From: Chitinophagales bacterium
GTDB taxonomy: Bacteria > Bacteroidota > Bacteroidia > Chitinophagales > CAIODY01
DNA: 64,000 nucleotides
NCBI GenBank assembly: GCA_947449695.1
Contig: CANFST010000002.1
Location: 62,001-126,000, forward strand
Direction of reading: 5' to 3'
The notes beneath the pieces were generated by a model. The model was not told the DNA's origin, searched no databases, and saw nothing but the letters and a program-made list of their open reading frames with translations. The translations under genes were made by a program, and so were the position numbers. Positions 1 through 8,968 of the stretch are shown one piece after another (the first letter of the stretch is position 1; each line of letters begins with the position of its first letter).

Positions 1-2
1 GT

Positions 3-1172
3 TTAACTCGGATTTTTTATCGCAATAAATTTTTCTATTACCCATTGCAAGCTATGAATGCTTTGGGTAATCTGCCTTTTACTACTGTATTTGAAATTTT
101 ATTTAGCTATGCCAAACAACGCATTTCGCCTATTAAAAATCCACAAACATTTGAAGAATGGGTAACTAACAGATTTGGCAAAAAATTATTCTCCATATTC
201 TTCAAAAATTATTCTGAAAAATTATGGGGTATCCCGTGCAGCAAAATTGATGCTGATTGGGCGGCACAACGCATCAAGAATTTTTCTTTATTAGAAGCTG
301 TTAAAGGCGCTCTGTTTGGTAATACGGGGAAACACAAAACATTGGTTGACCAATTCGCTTTTCCAAAAACAGGCACAGGAATGCTGTATGAACGAATTGG
401 GGAACAATTCAAAAAAGCGAATGGTGAATTACACTTGAGTAGTCCTGTAAAAAAAGTTTTGCAGGATGAAAATGGTATAGCCACTGGCGTCGAATTAGCA
501 AATGGAGAAACTCATTTGGCTGATCAAATAGTTAGTACAATGCCACTAACACTAATGGTGAAAAGTTTAGCTCACTCACCTTCAGATGTAAAGGCAGCTT
601 GTGATAAATTATATTACCGTAATACTATTTTGGTTTATGTTGAAATTAATTCATTGGATTTATTTCCGGATAATTGGATATACGTTCATAGCCCAGAAGT
701 ACAACATGGCAGAATAACTAACTTCCGAAATTGGTGTCCAAGTTTGTATGGTGATAAAAAAACAACAATTCTTTGCTTGGAATATTGGTGCTTTGATAAT
801 GATGATATTTGGAAAAAAGATGAAGTTTCGATGGGTAAATTAGCTGAAGAAGAATTGAGAATTATGAAATTGATAAAACCGACTGATAAGGTTCTAAATT
901 CTTATTTGTTGCATATTCCAAAGTGTTACCCAGTATATGAGACTGGCTACATGAAAAACTTATCTATTGTTCAAAATTATTTAGATTCTATTAAAGGACT
1001 GATGGTAATAGGGCGATATGGCTCATTCAAATACAACAATCAAGATCATTCCATATTAATGGGGTTATTAGCTGCTCGACAAATCAATACAGGCAAAGAT
1101 CAACACTTGTGGAGTATCAACACTGATAGTGAATATCAAGAACAAGGTGAGGTAGAATATGAAAATGAATAG
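3..1172 (+). CDS. FAD-dependent amine-oxidase/UDP-galactopyranose-mutase-like oxidoreductase (5' truncated)
   Basis: This is the C-terminal part of an NAD(P)/FAD-binding oxidoreductase of the amine-oxidase / protoporphyrinogen-oxidase-like superfamily, which includes UDP-galactopyranose mutase-like proteins. The frame is open to the window edge and the residues before the first possible start (a TTG at 45) still look like family sequence (RIFYRNKFFYYPLQA), so the true start and the N-terminal Rossmann GxGxxG lie outside. Visible family marks are a PKTGTGMLYERIGEQ stretch before the substrate domain, and near the C-terminus YPVYETGY followed by VIGRYGSFKYNNQDHS, the usual closing FAD-contact segment. 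Substrate cannot be told from sequence; relatives often sit beside surface-polysaccharide genes, which fits the rest of the window but is inference. The downstream neighbour is convergent. Confidence 0.8.
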   Translation, partial: LTRIFYRNKFFYYPLQAMNALGNLPFTTVFEILFSYAKQRISPIKNPQTFEEWVTNRFGKKLFSIFFKNYSEKLWGIPCSKIDADWAAQRIKNFSLLEAVKGALFGNTGKHKTLVDQFAFPKTGTGMLYERIGEQFKKANGELHLSSPVKKVLQDENGIATGVELANGETHLADQIVSTMPLTLMVKSLAHSPSDVKAACDKLYYRNTILVYVEINSLDLFPDNWIYVHSPEVQHGRITNFRNWCPSLYGDKKTTILCLEYWCFDNDDIWKKDEVSMGKLAEEELRIMKLIKPTDKVLNSYLLHIPKCYPVYETGYMKNLSIVQNYLDSIKGLMVIGRYGSFKYNNQDHSILMGLLAARQINTGKDQHLWSINTDSEYQEQGEVEYENE

Positions 1173-1178
1173 TTTTTA

Positions 1179-1321
1179 TTTTAAAACTTTAATTCAAATC
1201 CATTTGCTGAACCAACTCAAATTTACAGCAAAGTTAATAATGGCTTGGGAATAGTTGGAAGCCGCAACTATCAAACATTTATGATACTAAAAAAATTAAA
1301 TGGATTTATCCGAAAGCAATA
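1179..1321 (+). pseudogene. Remnant of a DUF4249-like lipoprotein C-terminus
   Basis: Between two convergent genes one frame reads FNSNPFAEPTQIYSKVNNGL followed by GIVGSRNYQTF and runs to a stop near 1321. It is closed by a stop codon just upstream, so it has no start and no N-terminal domain. The motif NPFAEPxxIYSxxxNGLGI resembles the end of Bacteroidota DUF4249 proteins, which are SusD-like-locus lipoproteins. I read it as the surviving tail of a deleted gene. The match is from memory of the family and is short, so confidence is modest. Confidence 0.4.
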
Positions 1322-1326
1322 ATTCT

Positions 1327-1374
1327 AAAACCAGTTTCTAACGCACTTTGCCCTATGTTACCTGAACTGGTTTT
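1327..1374. terminator. Inverted repeat between convergent genes, possible terminator
   Basis: AAAACCAGTT at 1327-1336 is the exact reverse complement of AACTGGTTTT at 1365-1374, with a 28-nt spacer. It lies between two convergent transcription units and has T/A-rich flanks. The loop is long for an intrinsic terminator, so this is a weak call. Confidence 0.35.
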
Positions 1375-1444
1375 TAATAATGCTCTAATGAATCCCCAAA
1401 AAAAAACAAGAATTTGAATGATAATAATCTGAATTAAATTTCAG

Positions 1445-4400
1445 TTATCTGATAAGTGTTATATCTCCTTTATAATTAAAGCCGTTATCTTCTACATCCA
1501 TGCCATCAATCATGTAAATATAAGTGTCCATAGGTTGTTGAACACCATGAAAAGTACCATCCCAACCTTGGTTTACTTCAGTAGTAGAAAATACACATTG
1601 ACCCCATCGATTGTAAATATTAAAATGATTCAAAGTTTTAATACCAGCAAATATTGGCATGATTACATCATCCAAACCATCACCATTTGGCGAAAATGCA
1701 TTAGGCATTAATACTATTGGATTAGGGAACACATATACTTTTACGGTATCGTAATTAAAACAACCATTTCCATCAGATATTTTTACAACATAGACCTGAT
1801 CATGCTGCAATATACAAGTTGGTGTTGCTGAAGTGCTGTCAGATAACCCTGTACTTGGCATCCACAAATAATAATTGCCATTGTAGGCATTTAAAGTGGA
1901 TGGAATATTTTTTACAATATTAGTGTCGTTCTGAACATATCCATTTTTATAATGGTCAACATATACAGTTACACTATCAGTTTCAGGTTTTAAACATACA
2001 GTTGTATCGACTACGGTTACAAAATATTTAGTTGTGAGTTTTGGATATACAACTGGGTCAGGAGTATTGCTGTATAGCATATTTGTAGTTGGTGACCAAC
2101 TAAAGTAGGTGCCATGAGTTGCATGCAATGTAGTTGAGAGATTGTTGCAAATTGTAATATCATCACCTGCATTTGGTGTAGCCAATACCTTGACATTTAC
2201 AATGGCCGTATCAAAACGGACACAATTACCATTTCTAATATAAATTTGATAAATTGTTTCTTGAAAAATGTTTGCTAACGGATTTGATATTGATGGATTA
2301 CTTAATCCTAATGCTGGTGACCAAATATACAAATTTCCAAGAGCAGTTGGAGCTTTCAATTGAATAGTATCCCCAAAGCAGATTATGGTATCTTTTATAA
2401 TTCCATCTGATTTAGGATTTACATTGGTAATTAAAACACTATCTCTTGCTACACATCCATCGGATGTAATGACTGATACAAAATATTTAGTTGTTTTATC
2501 AGGTGTAACTGTTGGAAATTGCAGAGTGGTGTCATCAATAGCATAATTAGGAGTCCATGCATAATTGCTGCCACCAAAGGATTGCAGACTGATTGTATCT
2601 AAATTACAAATGGAGGTATCTCTACCAGCATGAATAATTGGAATAGGATAAATCGTCACATTATGAACAATAGTATCTCTGCAACCAAAAGTATTCTGCG
2701 CTATTTGGGTTACTTGATAAGTATTTGCGGTTACATAAATATGTCGAATGATACCACTTGAACTATGCATAGAATCTCCATCACCAAAATACCAAACTGT
2801 TGGTACTAAAGCTGAAGGTCCGCCATTGGCAGTGTTAAAGAATTCTGCTGAATCATAAACACAAACATTGATAGGAATAAAATCTGCCCGAATTCCAAAT
2901 TCTACTTGTATAGTTTGATGTGAAGTATCAGCACAACCCGTATTCGGAAACACAATTAATGTAGTTGTATAAGTACCAGCCAACTTATAAATATGTTTTG
3001 GATTTTGAATAGTATCGGTATTTTTTGATGAAGCATTTTCACCAAAATTCCACCAATAGGTTGAATTTGCCGGCGTCTTAAAATGTATTACGCTATCACA
3101 ACTTAAATTAGGAACAATAATTTTTGAATGTGTTTGCGTATCAATTACAATACTATGAACAATACTATCCATGCATCCTTTGGCATCGTAGATAATTAAT
3201 TTTACAAGATAACTTCCGGCTGAACTGTAAATATGTTTTGGATTTTTTAAAGCAGAAGTTGTTCCATCACCAAAATTCCATAACCATTGATTTGGTCCCT
3301 TAGGGCTTGTAGAAGAATCTGTAAAATGTATTATATGATTAGGGCAATTGTAAGCATGAAACCAACCAAATTTTGGTACAATTGGTCCGAATACCCTTAC
3401 AGTAGCATAAGCAGTATCGCTGCATGAATCTTGAGCCCCTGGATTAACTACAAACATCGCTGTATAAGTACCTGTATCTGCGTAGGTATAAGTTGGTGAA
3501 AAATGCCAACTGGTATCAAACGGAGCATGATGATTGTCATTAAATTTCCAGAAATATCCACCGCTATAAGTTTGTGATTGAAAACCAACTGTTAAACCAC
3601 TGCAAACCAATGATGGCGCAGCAATAAGTGCTTTGGGTGGTGCATACACATGAATTGGGGTGGTTACACTATCATGACAACCAACCGAATTCCAGATAAT
3701 TAATTTAATATTAAAAATACCAGTATCATTAAACTGATGAATTGGATTTTTTGCAATTGAAAAAACACTATCGTTCAGCTTCCATGTCCATTGATTAGGC
3801 ATCACCTTTCCTTTTGAGGTATCAGTAAATTGCACAAAATTTCTACGACAGATATATGGTGGAGAATATTCATAGCCAACATAATATGGCGAATAAATTT
3901 TTAATGCAGCAATGGTTGCAGTATCGGTGCAAGTGCCTGTTGCGCCAGGATTTAAAATTAAAGTAATATTATAAACCCCCGAATCAGAATAATTATAAAT
4001 CGGATTTTGATGCCAACTGGTATCAGTAGTAATATTAGTTACGCCAAAATCCCAACTGTATAGCTGTGCTATGCCAGTGGTACTGAACAAAACTTTATTT
4101 GAAAAACAATTCAAATACTGTGGTACGCTAATATTAGCAATGGCTTGCGGATAAATGGTTTTAGTAATGATAAATGAATCTTTACAACCCTTCGAATTTT
4201 GCGCTACTAATTTTATTTGATAAGTGCCTGGTGTAATAAAGGTATGTGATGGATTTTGTAAATTAGAAGTAGTACCATCTCCAAAATTCCAATTCCAGCT
4301 ATTCGGCATCAAAAGACCGCTTGATGAATCAGTAAATTGAACAGGCATATTGATACAAATCATTTGTGGCGAATAGCCATATTTCACTTTGAATGGTGGA

Positions 4401-6097
4401 TATATCTGAAATGTTTTTATTGCAGTATCCTGACAATGCCCACCAAAACCTAAATTAGTAATAACCTCTACTGTATAAACTCCTGAATCAGGATAAACCC
4501 AAGTTGGATTTTGTAAGTGACTGGTATCAGCAAAGGTTGTTGGGTCACCGAAAAACCAATTATAATTAGCAGCTGAGGCCGCATTTTGAAATGTGTTGCT
4601 AAGCGATGTGCAATTCAATGCATTATTCAAAATTGCAGCAGCAGGATATGCGGATGAAATTACTAATATTTTTTTTACTGTATCCATGCACTGCCCAGCA
4701 TTTTGGATAATTTCCGTTACTGTATAGGTGCCGCCATTCAAATAGACATGCACCGGATCTTTGAGCGTTGAAGTACTACCATCGCCAAACGACCATTTAT
4801 AAGTGAGTGGCAGTGGTGCGCCAGTTGTACTATCTCTAAAATAGATAGGTACACAAGTCGTCATCGCTTGCGAATAGTAGTAATAGCTGGCATTGTTGCG
4901 GTGATATACTTTTACAGTAACATGAGCTGTATCAGAACAATTACTTCCATATGCAGCAGGATTCATAACTAAAGTCGCAGTGTAAGTTCCCGTATCATGA
5001 TAAACCCAAGTGGGTGCTTTCAAATGACTTGTATCGTATCTTGAAGTATCACCAAAATTCCAATAATAAGTTGATAAAGTATTTTGAGGGGTACTCGTAT
5101 TTGAAAAACTTACTTTAGTAGAACTACTACAATTTAAAATATAATTTACACCTCCACTGCTATGGTTGGTTGGAACTGTTGCCGTAACAACAGTATTACA
5201 TGCTGTAACATTAAATTGAAAATCTCTGTAAACAGAACCGATATAATTTCCATTCCGATATTCATCTACCCTTATCCCAACTACAAATCGACCAACGGTA
5301 GGCGGATTGCAAGTAAGAATACCAGTCTTCGCATCTACAGCTAAAGCAGGTGTCCCACCAATATAGTTTGTAAGAGAATATGGAGAATTCCATGTCAAAG
5401 GCGCATATCCTGCTGGTCCAGCATTAGTTCCATTGAACGGTGTATATAATGAATAAGACAATGAATCTCCATCACCATCAGTTGCTCCACATGGAAATGA
5501 AAATGGTTGATTTTGACAAATTGCTGTAGGTGGTAATTGTGTGAATACTGGACTACTATCTGCTGAATTTCCTATGCCTGGTAAAATACATTTGTAAGTT
5601 GATCCAGCCCCACCACCGCCTCCACCGCCACCTGTATTAGTAGCAAAATTCAATATCCCCGAATTCCTTGCAGCGTTTTGATAAATAACTGTATACCCAC
5701 CTGCAATTGGAGGAAGAGCAACTGTGCCTGTAAAAATTGCCTCTGCAACACATAAGCCTGAAGGATAAGTAAGACAAGGGCTATAGTAATATGCTGCAAC
5801 TTGGGTTCCAGAAGTTCCTCCATAAGTATTAGTTAAAGAAAGAGAAACCGGAGAGGCAGCTGTTCCTAAATTCGCATCCGTATACCCAGTTGTTTTGTAG
5901 AAGTAAATCGTCCAAGGAGATTGAAATGTAGTGCTGGCGGTACAATCGCGATAAAGATGAAGAGTAAATTTATATTGATTATTGCCTAAATAAGCGTAGG
6001 TTAACTCACCACCAACAATATGGGAGGCGAATAAATTAGTTTTAACTGAAAACAAAATCAGCGTAAGCAGCCAATATTTTAAAAAGCTGAATTTCAA
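1445..6097 (-). CDS. Giant PKD-repeat surface protein with T9SS type B (gliding/CHU) sorting domain
   Basis: A 1550-residue secreted protein, probably an adhesin or surface filament component. It starts with a signal peptide (about residues 1-24, ending near FASH) and an N-terminal domain beginning HIVGGELTYAY, common in Bacteroidota gliding-associated proteins; a run of eight glycines sits near residue 155. About ten PKD repeats follow between roughly residues 330 and 1155, recognisable by WxFGD and GTYxVxLI cores and a conserved C-D pair. They alternate between two subtypes: one with DTSH/DTSW and NPxWxY, the other with GDGTTSxLxNPxH. Four Ig-like repeats with SPxxGLS-type cores come next. 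The last ~85 residues (MPNAFSPNGDGLDDV, NRWGQCVF, GWDGTF, DTYIYMIDG) are the type B sorting domain, TIGR04131-like, which directs T9SS export. Nothing enzymatic is visible. Confidence 0.9.
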   Translation of the reverse strand: MKFSFLKYWLLTLILFSVKTNLFASHIVGGELTYAYLGNNQYKFTLHLYRDCTASTTFQSPWTIYFYKTTGYTDANLGTAASPVSLSLTNTYGGTSGTQVAAYYYSPCLTYPSGLCVAEAIFTGTVALPPIAGGYTVIYQNAARNSGILNFATNTGGGGGGGGAGSTYKCILPGIGNSADSSPVFTQLPPTAICQNQPFSFPCGATDGDGDSLSYSLYTPFNGTNAGPAGYAPLTWNSPYSLTNYIGGTPALAVDAKTGILTCNPPTVGRFVVGIRVDEYRNGNYIGSVYRDFQFNVTACNTVVTATVPTNHSSGGVNYILNCSSSTKVSFSNTSTPQNTLSTYYWNFGDTSRYDTSHLKAPTWVYHDTGTYTATLVMNPAAYGSNCSDTAHVTVKVYHRNNASYYYYSQAMTTCVPIYFRDSTTGAPLPLTYKWSFGDGSTSTLKDPVHVYLNGGTYTVTEIIQNAGQCMDTVKKILVISSAYPAAAILNNALNCTSLSNTFQNAASAANYNWFFGDPTTFADTSHLQNPTWVYPDSGVYTVEVITNLGFGGHCQDTAIKTFQIYPPFKVKYGYSPQMICINMPVQFTDSSSGLLMPNSWNWNFGDGTTSNLQNPSHTFITPGTYQIKLVAQNSKGCKDSFIITKTIYPQAIANISVPQYLNCFSNKVLFSTTGIAQLYSWDFGVTNITTDTSWHQNPIYNYSDSGVYNITLILNPGATGTCTDTATIAALKIYSPYYVGYEYSPPYICRRNFVQFTDTSKGKVMPNQWTWKLNDSVFSIAKNPIHQFNDTGIFNIKLIIWNSVGCHDSVTTPIHVYAPPKALIAAPSLVCSGLTVGFQSQTYSGGYFWKFNDNHHAPFDTSWHFSPTYTYADTGTYTAMFVVNPGAQDSCSDTAYATVRVFGPIVPKFGWFHAYNCPNHIIHFTDSSTSPKGPNQWLWNFGDGTTSALKNPKHIYSSAGSYLVKLIIYDAKGCMDSIVHSIVIDTQTHSKIIVPNLSCDSVIHFKTPANSTYWWNFGENASSKNTDTIQNPKHIYKLAGTYTTTLIVFPNTGCADTSHQTIQVEFGIRADFIPINVCVYDSAEFFNTANGGPSALVPTVWYFGDGDSMHSSSGIIRHIYVTANTYQVTQIAQNTFGCRDTIVHNVTIYPIPIIHAGRDTSICNLDTISLQSFGGSNYAWTPNYAIDDTTLQFPTVTPDKTTKYFVSVITSDGCVARDSVLITNVNPKSDGIIKDTIICFGDTIQLKAPTALGNLYIWSPALGLSNPSISNPLANIFQETIYQIYIRNGNCVRFDTAIVNVKVLATPNAGDDITICNNLSTTLHATHGTYFSWSPTTNMLYSNTPDPVVYPKLTTKYFVTVVDTTVCLKPETDSVTVYVDHYKNGYVQNDTNIVKNIPSTLNAYNGNYYLWMPSTGLSDSTSATPTCILQHDQVYVVKISDGNGCFNYDTVKVYVFPNPIVLMPNAFSPNGDGLDDVIMPIFAGIKTLNHFNIYNRWGQCVFSTTEVNQGWDGTFHGVQQPMDTYIYMIDGMDVEDNGFNYKGDITLIR

Positions 6098-6285
6098 GGT
6101 TGTTTTAGATTTTAGTTTTTTTGATCCAATATCAAAAAAGAAAAGAGTTTAAAATTAACCATTAAATTTTCAAACACCAAACTTTTTATTGCCAAATAAA
6201 AACCAAAATAGATGGACAAAAAAAACAAAGAAAGGTTTAATATTTACCGTTTAAAAAAATAAAAAAAATGTTTACTCAATTAAAA

Positions 6286-7281
6286 TTATTCCCTATTCAA
6301 TTCAGCCCACAGCAAATCTTTTAATTGCTGCACGCCTTCCCCTGTAGCTGATGATATAAATACAGATGGTATTTTTCGGGGCATGGTTTTTTTAATTAAT
6401 TTTTTTAATTCTTCATCCACAATATCGCATTTGGTGATGGCTAATACCGAACGTTTCAACAACAATTCTTTGTTGAATTTTTTTAATTCGGTTTGTAAAA
6501 TTTTCAATTCTTTTTTAATGTCAGCTGCATCAATCGGAATCATAAAAAGTAATACAGAATTTCGTTCAATATGCTTTAAAAATCTTAAACCCAAACCTTT
6601 GCCTTCGGATGCACCTTCTATAATACCCGGAATGTCAGCCATCACAAATGATTGATGGTTACGATGTGCCACAATGCCTAATTGTGGGGTAAGTGTAGTA
6701 AAAGGATAATCGGCAATGACAGGCTTTGCAGCCGAAACTTTTGATAACAAAGTTGATTTACCAGCATTTGGAAATCCTACCAAACCCACATCAGCCAATA
6801 CTTTCAACTCTAATATTTTCCAACTTTCAATTCGTGGTTCGCCTTGCTGCGAAAATCTTGGTGATTGCCTTGTAGCAGTTTTAAAAAAAGCATTTCCCTT
6901 TCCTCCTCTTCCACCATTCAACAAAATTTTTTCTTCGCCATCTTCAGTTATTTCAAACAAAATTTCACCAGTTTCAAAATCTTTTGCTACAGTACCTAAT
7001 GGCACATCCACAATTACATCTTCACCCGAAAGACCACTGCACAACTGCCCCGACCCATTTCCACCATCTGGTGCATAAATATGTTTTTTATATTTCAGAT
7101 GCAATAAAGTCCATAATTGCTTGTTGCCCCGTAAAATAATATTTGCTCCTCTTCCACCATCGCCGCCATCAGGTCCACCTTTGGCTGTTATTTTATCACG
7201 ATGAAAATGCGTACTTCCATTGCCGCCTGCACCGCTGCGGAAAAGGATTTTTACATAATCTACAAAATTGCTACTTTCCAT
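6286..7281 (-). CDS. obg: GTPase Obg
   Basis: Obg/CgtA is an essential GTPase that binds the 50S ribosomal subunit and couples ribosome assembly to growth. Residues 1-160 form the glycine-rich Obg fold ([19 protein letters not shown]). The G domain carries G1 GFPNAGKST (about 169-177), the switch I threonines FTT near 194-196, G3 DIPG (216-219), G4 TKCD (283-286) and G5 SSA (310-312). At 331 residues it is the short Bacteroidota form without the C-terminal OCT domain. It lies 75 nt downstream of adk on the same strand, an arrangement frequent in Bacteroidota, so co-transcription is likely. Confidence 0.97.
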   Translation of the reverse strand: MESSNFVDYVKILFRSGAGGNGSTHFHRDKITAKGGPDGGDGGRGANIILRGNKQLWTLLHLKYKKHIYAPDGGNGSGQLCSGLSGEDVIVDVPLGTVAKDFETGEILFEITEDGEEKILLNGGRGGKGNAFFKTATRQSPRFSQQGEPRIESWKILELKVLADVGLVGFPNAGKSTLLSKVSAAKPVIADYPFTTLTPQLGIVAHRNHQSFVMADIPGIIEGASEGKGLGLRFLKHIERNSVLLFMIPIDAADIKKELKILQTELKKFNKELLLKRSVLAITKCDIVDEELKKLIKKTMPRKIPSVFISSATGEGVQQLKDLLWAELNRE

Positions 7282-7356
7282 TTTTTTAGTCGTTAGTCGT
7301 TAGTAATAAGTCATGTGTCGCTAAATTCTCAACGACTGACAGAGACTATTGACAAT

Positions 7357-7935
7357 TTATAAAGAATCAATTGCATTACAGAGCAAAGCAAAAATTTCAT
7401 CTACACTGCCTTCGCCTTTTACTCGGGTAAGTTTGTGTTGTTTATCATAAAAGCCAGCTACAGGCTCGGTTTTAGAACGATACTCCACTACTCTTTGACG
7501 GATAATTTCTTCATTTTGATCATCGGCTCTACCACTTGTTGCACCTCTGCTTAGTAATCGTTTCACCAATTCTTCTTCACTTACTTCCAAAGATAGAACA
7601 ATTTTGATAGGAATATTTTTAAACGCCATCAATTTATCCAAAGCCTCTGCCTGTGGTATAGTTCGGGGGAATCCATCAAAAATAAATCCTTTTACTTCTT
7701 GTTCGATGCAAGCATCAATTTTACTTCCAATCATACCTATCACTACTTCATCGGGCACTAACAAACCCTTATCCATAAATTTTTTTGCTTCCATCCCTAA
7801 AGCAGTTTGATTAGCAATTTCGCTACGAAAAATATCGCCAGTGCTTAAATGTTGGAGTGCATATTTTTTTATTAACCCTTCTGATTGTGTGCCTTTACCA
7901 CTTCCTGGAGGTCCGAATAAAATTAGATTGAGCAT
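7357..7935 (-). CDS. adk: Adenylate kinase
   Basis: Catalyses ATP + AMP to 2 ADP in the cytoplasm. The P-loop GPPGSGKGT is at residues 8-16, the AMP-binding region STGDIFRSEI follows, then GFPRTIPQAEAL and the LID-flanking arginines in RLLSRGATSGRADD and RQRVVEY. At 192 residues it has the short LID without a zinc knuckle, usual for Bacteroidota. It is the first gene of the adk-obg pair. A TAnnTTTG-type element (TATTTTTG on the minus strand, 7959-7966) lies 24 nt upstream of the ATG. Confidence 0.97.
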   Translation of the reverse strand: MLNLILFGPPGSGKGTQSEGLIKKYALQHLSTGDIFRSEIANQTALGMEAKKFMDKGLLVPDEVVIGMIGSKIDACIEQEVKGFIFDGFPRTIPQAEALDKLMAFKNIPIKIVLSLEVSEEELVKRLLSRGATSGRADDQNEEIIRQRVVEYRSKTEPVAGFYDKQHKLTRVKGEGSVDEIFALLCNAIDSL

Positions 7936-7958
7936 AAAATTTGAATTTAGGTAGATGC

Positions 7959-7966
7959 CAAAAATA
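7959..7966 (-). promoter_or_regulatory. Candidate -7 promoter element for adk
   Basis: Minus-strand TATTTTTG matches the Bacteroidota -7 consensus TAnnTTTG and sits 24 nt before the adk start. No clear -33 TTTG partner is seen at the expected distance. Confidence 0.45.
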
Positions 7967-8044
7967 GCAATGGATTTAATTATGAAATAGATTTTTTGTT
8001 AGTTTTACAAATAATATTTTTTTTAAAATAAAGTTATTGAATAA

Positions 8045-8458
8045 TTGCCACTCATTTCTAAAATACTATTTTTATTTTTTTGCACTGCTACAATTTTATC
8101 TTGTAAAAAACAAAGTGGCAGGTATGCCGCTTCCAATGCAGATTTGAAAGGAAATGTAACTTTATATGTGCATGTAGTTCATCATACTTATACTTTATCA
8201 AACATTACAGTTTATTTAAAAAAAGGAGCAACCTTATATCCAGGCAACGACGCTAATGCTTACGAATACAAAGCAGTTTCGGATGCAACTGGAGTTGCCG
8301 AATTTGACCAATTGCCTTTGGGTGCTGTTTGGATTTATGGCTTAGGTACTGATACTAATATCAAACGGGGTGTAACTGGAAACACCGGCATTGAATTATC
8401 GCAAAGCTTTGTGGGCAGCGATAATAAAGCTGATTTAACTTTGTATGTAAGTGAATGA
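8045..8458 (+). CDS. Small lipoprotein with predicted beta-sandwich domain, TTG start
   Basis: A 137-residue predicted lipoprotein of unknown function. A hydrophobic N-terminus runs into the lipobox ILSC at about residues 17-20, followed by KKQ. The rest (NVTLYVHVVHHTYTLSNITV, then GVAEFDQLPLGAVWIYGLG) looks like a small carboxypeptidase-regulatory/transthyretin-like beta-sandwich. An in-frame TAA lies directly before the TTG at 8045 and no ATG occurs before the lipobox, so TTG must be the start if the lipoprotein signal is used. Its end overlaps the following acetyltransferase gene by 4 nt (ATGA), indicating translational coupling. Confidence 0.7.
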   Translation: MPLISKILFLFFCTATILSCKKQSGRYAASNADLKGNVTLYVHVVHHTYTLSNITVYLKKGATLYPGNDANAYEYKAVSDATGVAEFDQLPLGAVWIYGLGTDTNIKRGVTGNTGIELSQSFVGSDNKADLTLYVSE

Positions 8459-8946
8459 AAACAATTTCTTTCAAAACCTGCACTGTTGCTGATTTAGCAA
8501 CCATTCAACAATTAGCTGAAAAAATTTGGCGCAATCATTATACATCCATTATCACTATTGAACAAATTGATTACATGCTGAAGAAAATGTACAGTTTGGA
8601 AAGTTTAAGACAACAATTAAATGCTGGTTGTCATTTTGTTTTAGAATTTTCAGATGAAACACCTGTTGGGTTCATATCAATCAGTAAAAAAAACAAAGAG
8701 GAATATTTTATACATAAATTATACATAGATACTTCTCGGCATCGAACAGGTTTAGGAAAAGCCTTGTTAAATGAGGCGTTGAGCCGATTTGAAGATTGGC
8801 AAAAAATCAGATTAACCGTAAACCGACAAAATCATAAAGCCATTAATTTTTATTTTAAAAATGGATTCATTATTGAAGAAGTAGCCGATTTTGAAATCGG
8901 AAATAATTTCGTTATGAACGATTTTGTAATGCTGCTTAAAAAATAA
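8455..8946 (+). CDS. GNAT-family N-acetyltransferase
   Basis: A 163-residue acetyl-CoA-dependent GNAT acetyltransferase. The acetyl-CoA pyrophosphate loop is seen in RHRTGLGKALLNEAL, preceded by the beta4 strand EYFIHKLYI and followed by IRLTVNRQNHKAINFYFKNGF, the classic end of the fold. The substrate cannot be predicted. It overlaps the stop of the upstream lipoprotein gene by 4 nt and is likely translated from the same mRNA; the pairing with a lipoprotein has no obvious functional logic. Confidence 0.88.
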   Translation: MKTISFKTCTVADLATIQQLAEKIWRNHYTSIITIEQIDYMLKKMYSLESLRQQLNAGCHFVLEFSDETPVGFISISKKNKEEYFIHKLYIDTSRHRTGLGKALLNEALSRFEDWQKIRLTVNRQNHKAINFYFKNGFIIEEVADFEIGNNFVMNDFVMLLKK

Positions 8947-8968
8947 AATCTTATTCTATTTTATCCTT

